Positions 1 to 5,863 of a stretch of 10,611 nucleotides of DNA are shown one piece after another (position 1 is the stretch's first letter; the number at the start of each line of letters is the position of its first letter). The stretch comes from an uncultured Coriobacteriaceae bacterium (lineage in GTDB: Bacteria > Actinomycetota > Coriobacteriia > Coriobacteriales > Eggerthellaceae): contig CACZIP010000042.1 of assembly GCA_902781245.1 (NCBI GenBank), forward strand, positions 1 to 10,611. The letters run 5' to 3'. The translations under genes were made by a program, and so were the position numbers. The notes under the pieces were generated by a model. That model was not told the origin of the DNA. It worked only from the letters and a program-made list of their open reading frames with translations, and made no database searches.

Positions 1-77
1 CCGCAATAGGCGCTCTGCAGGGCGATTTGGCTTCCCAGCACGCCGCCGCCTGCTACGGTCACGTTCTTGATTTCCAT
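1..77 (-). CDS. 3-hydroxyacyl-CoA dehydrogenase, N-terminal fragment (runs off left edge)
   Basis: Only the first 25 codons are in the window. They read MEIKNVTVAGGGVLGSQIAL and then QSAYC, followed by an incomplete codon. A short beta strand leads into a glycine-rich GGGVLGSQIA loop at residues 10-19, the dinucleotide-binding start of the 3-hydroxyacyl-CoA / 3-hydroxybutyryl-CoA dehydrogenase NAD-binding domain. In that family the protein oxidises L-3-hydroxyacyl-CoA with NAD+ in beta-oxidation or runs in reverse in butyrate-type fermentation. The ATG (complement of 75-77) has a good ribosome binding site, AGGAAGG read on the minus strand at about 86-92. The gene is divergent from the NUDIX gene. 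The catalytic domain is not visible, so another NAD-binding dehydrogenase with the same loop cannot be fully excluded. Confidence 0.75.
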   Translation of the reverse strand, partial: MEIKNVTVAGGGVLGSQIALQSAYC

Positions 78-127
78 GGTGACGTTCCTTCCTGTCAGGT
101 TTCGGATATCGGCAATCTGCTCTACCT

Positions 128-156
128 ATCATACAAAATATGACTAAAAAAATGAA
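128..156 (-). promoter_or_regulatory. Candidate promoter for the minus-strand dehydrogenase
   Basis: Read on the minus strand, TATGAT (complement of 128-133) is a 5/6 match to the -10 consensus. A weak TTCATT -35-like hexamer (complement of 151-156) lies 17 bp upstream. The surrounding 121-180 is strikingly AT-rich for this genome, with A/T tracts around the -35. The predicted transcript would have a leader of about 40 bases. The -35 is poor, so this is a candidate only. Confidence 0.4.
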
Positions 157-226
157 AAAAATTTGGTTTGAGATATGAACGGAATGAAGATAGGTTGATA
201 ACGTTCACCTGGAAACAACCAACCAA

Positions 227-267
227 TGTAAACCGCAACTGGCCGCTTGCGCTCGTTGCGGTTTACA
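227..267. repeat. Perfect 13-bp inverted repeat between divergent genes
   Basis: TGTAAACCGCAAC at 227-239 is the exact reverse complement of GTTGCGGTTTACA at 255-267, separated by 15 bases (240-254). It ends 36 bases before the NUDIX start codon and lies upstream of the divergent dehydrogenase as well. It could be a two-site operator for a dimeric regulator or a stable RNA hairpin in the NUDIX leader. There is no T-run after it, so it is not an intrinsic terminator. No clear plus-strand -10 could be placed between 160 and 303. Confidence 0.7.
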
Positions 268-303
268 ATATCGTGCGACATTCAGATGAGAACAGGAGCG
301 GTA

Positions 304-813
304 ATGGAAGAACTGGTCGATATCTACGACGCCGAGCGAAATCGGACAGGCGAGGCGCGTCCGCGCGAAGGTCTGTTCCTTCGCGAGGGCGAGTACATGC
401 TCTACGTGCTGGCGCTTGTCGAGAATGCGCGTGGCGAGTTCCTCATCACGCAACGCGCGCTTGACAAGAGCTGGGGAGCCGGCTGGTGGGAAGTCTCGGG
501 CGGCGGCGTGCTGTCGGGTGAGACGTCGCAGACGGCCGTCGTGCGCGAGGTGGGCGAGGAAGCCGGCCTCGACGTGTCGGGCGAGCCGCTCGTGCCTGTG
601 TACTCGTACACGAACGTCGACCTGAAGCGCGGGGATAACTATATCGTCGATATCTACCACTTCCATCTGGACGTCGATGCATCCGATGTGACGTTGCAGG
701 ATTCCGAGGCGATCGATTTCAAGTTCGCCACGTGGGACGAGATCACGGCGTTGGCAGAGTCGGGCACGTTCCTGCACTACGAGCGCTTGCGCCAAGCTCT
801 CGAGGCTGAATAA
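304..813 (+). CDS. NUDIX hydrolase (YfcD / isopentenyl-diphosphate isomerase-like group)
   Basis: This is a 169-residue cytoplasmic protein. NUDIX enzymes hydrolyse nucleoside diphosphates linked to another moiety, using a divalent metal. A complete NUDIX box spans residues 67-89: G67, five residues, E73, seven residues, then REVGEEAGL with R81, E82, E85 and E86 as the metal and catalytic acids. The N-terminal ELVDIYD plus the REG turn and the WEVSGGGV entry to the box recall the YfcD-like group related to type I IPP isomerase, whose physiological substrates are mostly unknown. The ATG at 304 is chosen because AGGAG at 294-298 sits 5 bases upstream; in-frame ATG 286 and TTG 247 lack such a site. 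It is probably transcribed alone, with the dehydrogenase divergent and a 183-base repeat-bearing gap following. The substrate cannot be told from sequence. Confidence 0.9.
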   Translation: MEELVDIYDAERNRTGEARPREGLFLREGEYMLYVLALVENARGEFLITQRALDKSWGAGWWEVSGGGVLSGETSQTAVVREVGEEAGLDVSGEPLVPVYSYTNVDLKRGDNYIVDIYHFHLDVDASDVTLQDSEAIDFKFATWDEITALAESGTFLHYERLRQALEAE

Positions 814-849
814 GGAAGTGCATCTGCGCGAAGGGGACGGGTCTCTTGG

Positions 850-958
850 AGCCAGGCGCTTACCGGGTGAACCAGGCGCTTGCCCAGAACCAGACAGCTC
901 ACCCGGTAAGTGTCTGGTTCACCCGGCAAGCGTCCGGCTCTGGGCAAGCGCCTGGTTC
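850..958. repeat. Cluster of ~18-20-base repeat units in both orientations
   Basis: The block consists of variants of one unit, roughly CACCCGGYAAGYGYCTGGTT. Three copies read forward: 900-919, 920-939 and 940-957 (the last is CTGGGCAAGCGCCTGGTT). Two full copies read in reverse, at 850-869 and 870-887, plus a partial reverse copy at 888-899. The unit at 870-887 is the exact reverse complement of that at 940-957; with flanking bases they form a 20-bp arm pair (869-888 with 939-958). Competing arm pairs are 859-870 with 899-910, 863-875 with 914-926, and 890-896 with 911-917. It fills most of the gap between the NUDIX and ABC transporter genes (814-996). No T-run follows, so it is not a standard terminator. 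It looks like a REP-like or miniature repeat family; the function is unknown. Confidence 0.85.
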
Positions 959-967
959 TGCTATCCT
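959..967 (+). promoter_or_regulatory. Candidate extended -10 promoter for the ABC transporter gene
   Basis: TGCTATCCT carries the TG of an extended -10 and a 4/6 match to TATAAT (962-967), directly abutting the end of the repeat cluster. It has no recognisable -35, because that position falls inside the last repeat unit. Initiation would be about 23 bases before the start codon, just upstream of the ribosome binding site. It resembles the candidate asnB promoter (TGCTATTAG). Evidence is motif only. Confidence 0.3.
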
Positions 968-996
968 AGTGCGCTGAACGTAAGGAGGCGCGTCGG

Positions 997-2787
997 ATGG
1001 CGAAGAGTTTTGGGAGCCAGCAGACAACACGGCGCACGCTGCACTACTACTGGCAGGTCACGCGCAATCATTTGGGGCTGTACATCACGATGGTGCTGTC
1101 GACCATCGGATTCGGCATCCTGTTGACGTATGGCAACCCCTACGTCATGAGCTTGATCGTCGACCGCATCTCGGCCGAACCGGTCGCGGCCGACCAGGTG
1201 TTCAACGTGTTCGGGCCCTACATCGTGGCGCTTCTGGCCATCAACGTGTGCGGCCAGGCGGCGAGCAAGCTGCAGGATTACACGTTGTGGAAGCTCGAGA
1301 TTGCGGTGTCATACGACCTGGCCACGATGTGTTTCGACGCGTTGTCGAACCAGTCGATGAGCTTCCATTCGAACCGCTTCGGCGGTACGCTCGTGTCGCA
1401 GACGAGCAAATTCATGGCGGCCTACAACCAGATCGTCGAGGGCATCAACTTCCCATTCCTGCCGGTTCTCGAGTCGGTTGTGTTCATCTGCATCGTGCTC
1501 GGCCCACGCGTTCCCATTTACGTCGTTATCCTCATGGCGCTGCTCGTGCTGTACGGCACGGTGAGCTACCTCATGTACCGACGCATCCTGAACCTCAACG
1601 AGCAAGCCGCCGGGGCGCAGAACCAGCTGTCGGGCGAGCTCGCCGACAGCGTGGCCAACATCTTGGCCGTGAAGACCTACGGTCGCGAGGACTACGAGCG
1701 TGGGCTGTTCGACACCGCCAACCGCGAGGTTGTGGCACGCGATTCCAAGCGCATGATGGCATCGCTCGCGCGCGGCATCATCACAGCCTGCATCGCCGTG
1801 AGCATCATGGCCATCGTCACGGTCTTCATCGCGGGCGGAAACGCGTGGTTCGGAATCACGCCGGGCACGCTCGTCATGATGTTCACCTACACCTATACAG
1901 TAACCAACCAGTTCAACTTCATCAACAACGGCCTGCAGCGTCTCAACCGTGCGTTCGGTGATGCTGCTGGCATGACGGTCGTGCTCGACGAGCCGCGTCT
2001 TGTGTCCGATGCACCTGATGCCGGAGAGCTTGTCGTGCGCGAAGGTGCAATCGATTTCGAGGACATCGGGTTCAGCTACGAGGACGGCGGCGTCGAGACG
2101 CGCGTGTTCGAGGACTTCGACCTGCACATCCCAGCGGGACAGCGCGTGGGGCTCGTGGGCATGAGCGGTGCGGGCAAGACCACGCTCACGAAACTGCTGC
2201 TGAGACTCTCGGACATCCAGGAGGGGCACATTCTGGTCGATGGCCAGGACATCGCACGCCGCACGCAGCAGAGCCTGCGCCGTCAGATAGCTTATGTGCC
2301 ACAAGAGTCGATCCTGTTCCACCGCACGATTGCCGAGAACATCGCCTACGGCAAGCCCGATGCGACCATGGACGAAATCCGCGAAGCGGCCCGTCAAGCC
2401 AACGCGCTCGAGTTCATCGAGAAGCTCCCGCAGGGCTTCGACACCATCACGGGCGAGCGAGGCGTGAAGCTTTCGGGCGGTCAGCGCCAGCGCGTCGTCA
2501 TCGCGCGCGCCATGTTAGCCGACTGTCCGATTCTCGTGCTCGACGAGGCAACGAGTGCGCTCGACAGCGAGAGCGAACGGCTGGTGCAGGAAGCACTTGG
2601 CCGCTTGATGGCAGGCCGTACGAGCATCGTGGTGGCGCATCGCCTGTCGACGGTTGCGAGCCTCGACCGTATCGTCGTGCTTGCCGATGGCAAGATTGCC
2701 GAAGATGGCCCACATGCCGAGCTCATCGCGCAGGACGGCGAATACGCGTTGCTGTGGGGCAGGCAGACCGGTGCCTACCTGGAATAA
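997..2787 (+). CDS. Type I ABC exporter half-transporter (fused membrane and ATPase domains)
   Basis: This 596-residue protein has the size and order of an MsbA/MdlB-type half exporter, which acts in the inner membrane as a homo- or heterodimer. Probable membrane spans lie near residues 27-48, 70-90, 152-170, 173-194, 258-280 and 287-305. The ATPase domain follows from about 350: Walker A GMSGAGKTT (388-396), Q-loop Gln436, signature LSGGQ (492-496), Walker B ILVLDE (512-517) with catalytic Glu517, D-loop SALD, and switch His548. All catalytic residues are intact. The start is fixed by TAAGGAGG at 981-988, 8 bases before the ATG. No partner half-transporter is adjacent, so it may work as a homodimer. 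The cargo (drug, lipid, peptide or siderophore) cannot be inferred, and no neighbour points to one. It is followed by a 302-base spacer without an obvious intrinsic terminator. Confidence 0.93.
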   Translation: MAKSFGSQQTTRRTLHYYWQVTRNHLGLYITMVLSTIGFGILLTYGNPYVMSLIVDRISAEPVAADQVFNVFGPYIVALLAINVCGQAASKLQDYTLWKLEIAVSYDLATMCFDALSNQSMSFHSNRFGGTLVSQTSKFMAAYNQIVEGINFPFLPVLESVVFICIVLGPRVPIYVVILMALLVLYGTVSYLMYRRILNLNEQAAGAQNQLSGELADSVANILAVKTYGREDYERGLFDTANREVVARDSKRMMASLARGIITACIAVSIMAIVTVFIAGGNAWFGITPGTLVMMFTYTYTVTNQFNFINNGLQRLNRAFGDAAGMTVVLDEPRLVSDAPDAGELVVREGAIDFEDIGFSYEDGGVETRVFEDFDLHIPAGQRVGLVGMSGAGKTTLTKLLLRLSDIQEGHILVDGQDIARRTQQSLRRQIAYVPQESILFHRTIAENIAYGKPDATMDEIREAARQANALEFIEKLPQGFDTITGERGVKLSGGQRQRVVIARAMLADCPILVLDEATSALDSESERLVQEALGRLMAGRTSIVVAHRLSTVASLDRIVVLADGKIAEDGPHAELIAQDGEYALLWGRQTGAYLE

Positions 2788-2811
2788 CGCTCAAGCGAAT
2801 TTCAAAGTGAT

Positions 2812-2840
2812 TCGTCAGCGGTAAATAACTGTGCTATTAG
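2812..2840 (+). promoter_or_regulatory. Candidate extended -10 promoter for asnB
   Basis: TCGTCA (2812-2817) matches 4/6 of the -35 consensus. After a 17-bp spacer comes TATTAG (2835-2840), preceded by TG at 2832-2833 in the extended -10 position. Transcription would begin near 2847 and give a leader of about 240 bases ahead of asnB, which fits the structured leader seen there. Confidence 0.4.
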
Positions 2841-2997
2841 GCGCAATCTCGATTCAGCCGAGAATCATCGGCTCGGAAGAGGGTTGCTCATAAGTCAGGA
2901 AAACGGTTCTCCACAACCGTTTAGATTTCAAGGACGTTAAATCGCCGTTTCCATTTGGGGAACCATCGCACACGGTGCGAAGTCATCGCAAGCCCGC

Positions 2998-3024
2998 ATG
3001 ATAAACCAGACTAAAGACCACTAG
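2998..3024 (+). other. Possible 8-codon upstream ORF (MINQTKDH)
   Basis: ATG at 2998 opens a frame reading MINQTKDH and stopping at TAG 3022-3024, two bases before the strong hairpin at 3027-3061. It contains single Asn and Gln codons, the product and amide donor of the downstream AsnB. There is no clear ribosome binding site before it and Asn occurs only once, so this is a speculative leader peptide. Confidence 0.15.
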
Positions 3025-3026
3025 TT

Positions 3027-3061
3027 AACCAACCAGAAGGGTGGTCCCCGTGTGGTTGGTT
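3027..3061 (+). repeat. Strong 9-bp hairpin 28 bases before the asnB start
   Basis: AACCAACCA (3027-3035) pairs perfectly with TGGTTGGTT (3053-3061). Inside, GGG (3039-3041) can pair with CCC (3047-3049). No T-run follows, so it is not a canonical terminator. It ends 16 bases before the asnB ribosome binding site. The interior AAGGGTGGTCCCC superficially recalls a T-box motif (see findings). Confidence 0.6.
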
Positions 3062-3089
3062 GCTTGAGAGGCGCGGTGAGGAGGCGGAT

Positions 3090-5120
3090 ATGTGCGGCAT
3101 CTGCGGGTTCACGGGGGCGGCTGACAATGCCGCCGATCGCGCGACCCTCAAGGCGATGTGCGATGCGATGGCTCATCGCGGTCCCGACGGCGAGGGGTTT
3201 TACGTTTCGGACGGTATCGCCCTCGGACATAGGCGCTTGTCGCTTGTCGATTTCGCAGGCGGCGGTCAACCCATGATTCGCTCGACTGGTGACCTCGAGT
3301 CGCCCGTCATGTCATCCGCTGTTGCATTCGACCACGTACGAGGCCAGGCGGCGCAAACAAGCGGTCCAGAAGTGCATGCGACGCAGGATGCGCTCGTGCG
3401 GGGTCGCTGGTCGATTGTCTTCAACGGCGAGATCTACAACTACCGCGATCTGCGCGCCGAGCTCCAGTCGCTCGGCTTCGGTTTCTCAACGGATTCGGAC
3501 ACCGAGGTGCTGCTCGTCGGCTATATTGCTTGGGCGCAGGATGTGCTCGATCGCGTGCGCGGCATGTTCGCGTTCGCCATTTACGACGCCGAGTCGCGCG
3601 AGCTGTTCTGCGCGCGAGACTTCTTCGGCATCAAGCCGTTCTACTACACCGTCCAAGGTGGTCAGTTCATCTTCGCCTCCGAGATCAAGTCGATTCTCGA
3701 GCATCCTGCATACGACCGCGAGCTCAACGAGCAGGCGTTTGCCCAATACCTGTGCTTCCAGTTCTCAGCTTTGGACGAGACGTTTTTCAAGGGCGTATTC
3801 AAGCTCCCTCCGGCGCATTTCATACGCGTCGGTTCCCGGGGTGAAGTGCACATCGAGCGATACTGGAAACCCGAGTATGTGCACGATGAGAATCGCCCGT
3901 TTGCCGAGACGGTCGATGCCGTCGACCGTTCGATACGCGAGTCGGTGCGCTACCATAACGTTGCCGACGTCGAGGTCGGGTCGTTCCTGTCGAGCGGCAT
4001 CGACTCGAGCTATCTGGCAGCGTGCCTGGCGTGCGAGAATCCCGAGATCAAGACGTTCACCGTGGGTTTTTCCGAATACCGTGGCGAACGGGATGAGATT
4101 AGCTGGGCGCGCGAGCTCGCCCTGATTCTCGATGTCGAAAACGACGCCCACCACATCTCGGAAGAGGAATTCTGGGAAGCGTTCCCGACAGTCCAATGGC
4201 ATATGGACGAGCCGTCGGCCGATCCTTCCGCCGTGGCGCTGTACTTCGTCGATAAGCTGGCGGCGCTCAAGGTCAAGGCGGTGCTCTCGGGCGAAGGCGC
4301 CGACGAGCTGTTCGGGGGATACCGCATTTACCAGGTTCCCTTCGCCAACGAACACGTGGGAAAGGTGCCGCGGCCGCTGTTGCGCGCGGGTTCGAAGGTG
4401 CTGCGCGCGGCAGGCAAGCGCGGGGCGAACTACCTTGAGCGTGCTTCCGAGCAGGTTGAGGATTGGTACTACACGAATGCGAACGGTGTCGCCTTCTCGC
4501 CTGACGAGCGCAATCATCTGCTCTCGCCCGAGCTGCGCAAATGCGTGGCCGACACGCCATCGCCCCAACAGCTGACCGCCCCGCATTACGCCGAGGTCGC
4601 AGGTCTGGATGAGACGGCGCGCATGCAGCATGTCGACCTCGCGTTCTGGCTTGCGGGCGATATTCTGCTGAAAACCGACAAAATGGCCATGGCGCATTCG
4701 CTCGAGTCACGCGTGCCCTTCCTCGATCGCGAGGTCTTTGCAGTCGCGGCGAGCATTCCAACGTCGCAGAAAGTCGACGAGCGCCAAACCAAGCGAGCGC
4801 TGCGTCAGGCGGCCGAACGGGCAATCCCCAGTGACTGGGCGCAGAAGGAAAAGCTTGGATTCCCCGTGCCCTTGGCAAGCTGGCTGCGCGAGGATCGCTA
4901 CTACGAACTGGTACAAGATGCGTTCACGAGCGAAGCGGCCGAGCGGTTCTTCGATTCGAGCGAGCTCGTTCGGATGCTCGAGCGCCACCGCGAGGGTGCA
5001 GACCTCTCGCGGCGTATCTGGATTGTCTATTCGTTCCTCGTCTGGTACGACGTGTTTTTCGAGCCTCGCAAAGAGGAATCTTCTCCGCGAGTGCAATCCG
5101 ATGCAGAAGGGCAGGGGTGA
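3090..5120 (+). CDS. asnB: Asparagine synthetase B, glutamine-hydrolysing
   Basis: This 676-residue enzyme makes asparagine from aspartate, glutamine and ATP in the cytoplasm. The glutaminase (class II amidotransferase) domain begins MCGICGF; Cys2 becomes the N-terminal nucleophile after Met removal, which fixes the ATG at 3090 over any upstream in-frame start. GAGGAGG at 3078-3084 lies 5 bases upstream. Further glutaminase marks are HRGPDG (29-34), GHRRLS (46-51) and FNGEIYNY (111-118). The synthetase domain has the PP-loop LSSGIDSS (300-307) and LSGEGADELFGGY (399-411), then the SLESRVPFLD segment (537-546). Between PM (61-62) and FNGEIYNY there are about 40 residues more than in typical AsnB, rich in Ser, Ala and Thr. 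The stop (5118-5120) almost abuts the response regulator, implying an operon. Lasso-peptide and other amidotransferase homologues exist, but the nitrogen-gene context favours true AsnB. Confidence 0.92.
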   Translation: MCGICGFTGAADNAADRATLKAMCDAMAHRGPDGEGFYVSDGIALGHRRLSLVDFAGGGQPMIRSTGDLESPVMSSAVAFDHVRGQAAQTSGPEVHATQDALVRGRWSIVFNGEIYNYRDLRAELQSLGFGFSTDSDTEVLLVGYIAWAQDVLDRVRGMFAFAIYDAESRELFCARDFFGIKPFYYTVQGGQFIFASEIKSILEHPAYDRELNEQAFAQYLCFQFSALDETFFKGVFKLPPAHFIRVGSRGEVHIERYWKPEYVHDENRPFAETVDAVDRSIRESVRYHNVADVEVGSFLSSGIDSSYLAACLACENPEIKTFTVGFSEYRGERDEISWARELALILDVENDAHHISEEEFWEAFPTVQWHMDEPSADPSAVALYFVDKLAALKVKAVLSGEGADELFGGYRIYQVPFANEHVGKVPRPLLRAGSKVLRAAGKRGANYLERASEQVEDWYYTNANGVAFSPDERNHLLSPELRKCVADTPSPQQLTAPHYAEVAGLDETARMQHVDLAFWLAGDILLKTDKMAMAHSLESRVPFLDREVFAVAASIPTSQKVDERQTKRALRQAAERAIPSDWAQKEKLGFPVPLASWLREDRYYELVQDAFTSEAAERFFDSSELVRMLERHREGADLSRRIWIVYSFLVWYDVFFEPRKEESSPRVQSDAEGQG

Positions 5121-5125
5121 TCGGG

Positions 5126-5797
5126 ATGCGCAAGCAAATCGCGTTTGTTGCTAACTCGCTCGACAACGCCTTCAAGTTCAGGCAGGTGTTCTCTGAACTC
5201 GATGTTGACGTTTCCGCTTCGTCAACAGCGCAGGTGAGGAGTCTCCTCAAGCCTGGTGCTTTGCTCGACCTCGTCATTTTCGAGGCGGTCGGCCAGTCGT
5301 CGGTCAGTTTGGACGAGATCCAGTTGCTTGCCGAAAACCAAGGGATTCCGCTGCTGGTCATAGTAGACGAGGAAGGGCTTTCGAACCTCACATTTTCCGG
5401 CCAGACGCCTAGCGACTTCATCGTTTCCGATGCGGGCGTTTCCGAGTGCATGGCTCGCGTCAAGCACCTGATCGGGGGTCGCATACTAGACTCGGCGGAC
5501 GACATCATCGTCGTGGAGGACATGATTGTGAACCTGAACACCTATCAGGTGTCGATTGCCGGCACGCCTGTCGACCTGACTTACCTGGAGTACGCGCTTC
5601 TTGCATTCTTCGTGCGGCATCCCTGTCATACGTTCACGCGCAACATGCTGCTCCAAAATGTGTGGGGCTTCGATTACGGCGGCGGTTCGCGCACGGTCGA
5701 CGTGCACGTGCGCCGCATCCGCTCGAAGCTTGGCCCAGGCTTGGCTCAGCATCTTGAGACCATTCGAGGCGTCGGCTACCTATGGAACCCGAAATGA
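5126..5797 (+). CDS. OmpR-family orphan response regulator, GlnR-like, with atypical receiver
   Basis: This is a 223-residue DNA-binding protein. Residues 1-115 form a degenerate receiver. The acidic pair after the first strand is absent (FVAN at 7-10), the phosphoacceptor position in DLVIFE is Glu53, and the fifth-strand Lys is Ser101. Residues 126-223 are a full winged helix: LTYLEYALL (151-159), TRNMLLQNVWG (171-181), the recognition helix around RTVDVHVRRIRSKLG (189-203), and the wing IRGVGYLW (213-220). The C-terminal half is close in style to actinobacterial GlnR, the nitrogen regulator, which also has a non-canonical receiver. No histidine kinase is nearby. ATG 5126 has AGGGG 8 bases upstream. 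A GTG at 5117, overlapping the asnB stop as GTGA, would add three residues (M-I-G) and cannot be excluded. The gene is cotranscribed with asnB, and gltB lies downstream of its terminator. Its role as nitrogen regulator is inferred. Confidence 0.85.
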   Translation: MRKQIAFVANSLDNAFKFRQVFSELDVDVSASSTAQVRSLLKPGALLDLVIFEAVGQSSVSLDEIQLLAENQGIPLLVIVDEEGLSNLTFSGQTPSDFIVSDAGVSECMARVKHLIGGRILDSADDIIVVEDMIVNLNTYQVSIAGTPVDLTYLEYALLAFFVRHPCHTFTRNMLLQNVWGFDYGGGSRTVDVHVRRIRSKLGPGLAQHLETIRGVGYLWNPK

Positions 5798-5804
5798 GCG
5801 GATT

Positions 5805-5840
5805 GAGTCGGGAAATCTGTTTTCCGACTCGAATTGTTTT
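5805..5840 (+). terminator. Intrinsic terminator after the response regulator
   Basis: GAGTCGGGAAA (5805-5815) pairs with TTTTCCGACTC (5820-5830) across a four-base TCTG loop, 11 pairs with one G-U. GAATTGTTTT follows, a short and interrupted T-tract. It starts 8 bases after the stop codon and separates asnB-regulator transcription from gltB, which has its own promoter. The weak T-tract leaves room for read-through. Confidence 0.65.
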
Positions 5841-5848
5841 CCGGCTCG
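5820..5848 (+). repeat. 17-bp-spaced direct repeat of the terminator 3' arm
   Basis: TTTTCCGACTCG (5820-5831) recurs as TTTTCCGGCTCG (5837-5848), 11 of 12 bases alike. Both copies can pair with the upstream arm at 5805-5815, so two alternative hairpins are possible, the second with a larger loop. Confidence 0.5.
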
Positions 5849-5863
5849 TTCTGTTTCGCTTGT

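Larger units (their letters stand above)
2848..3089 (+). promoter_or_regulatory. Long structured 5' leader of asnB
   Basis: This region between the ABC exporter and asnB has no convincing gene but is full of local hairpins. These are AGCCGA/TCGGCT (2856-2861 with 2868-2873), AAACGGTT/AACCGTTT (2901-2908 with 2915-2922), GATTT/AAATC (2924-2928 with 2939-2943), GTTTCC/GGGAAC (2947-2952 with 2958-2963, one G-U pair), CGCAC/GTGCG (2967-2971 with 2975-2979) and AACCAACCA/TGGTTGGTT (3027-3035 with 3053-3061). AAACGG at 2901-2906 could instead pair with CCGTTT at 2945-2950, an alternative fold. The pattern suggests RNA-level control of asparagine synthetase, but it matches no riboswitch class I can name with confidence. 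The level of structure is read by eye, not from energy calculation. Confidence 0.45.

Noticed and set aside
198..239. GlnR-type boxes (ATAAC, GAAAC, TAAAC, GCAAC) before the NUDIX gene
   Set aside because: Their spacing (14, 17 and 6 bp) does not follow the 11-bp helical repeat seen at gltB, and the gene has no nitrogen link.
850..958. CRISPR array
   Set aside because: Units are 18-20 bases, directly adjacent without unique spacers, in both orientations and variable; no cas gene is nearby.
818..1126. 102-codon plus-strand frame across the repeat cluster and the ABC gene start
   Set aside because: It translates the repeat units and then an out-of-frame part of the ABC gene. There is no proper ribosome binding site and no family resemblance.
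1309..2397. 362-codon open frame on the minus strand inside the ABC exporter gene
   Set aside because: Antisense shadow of a gene with all ABC motifs intact; the protein is His/Val/Arg-rich without recognisable domains.
2774..2810. GlnR-type array upstream of the asnB promoter
   Set aside because: Only CCTAC and ATAAC with 10-bp spacing could be found; too weak to call.
2880..2960. tRNA-like gene in the asnB leader
   Set aside because: The AAACGGTT hairpin has a 6-base loop, and no T-arm or 7-bp acceptor stem can be drawn.
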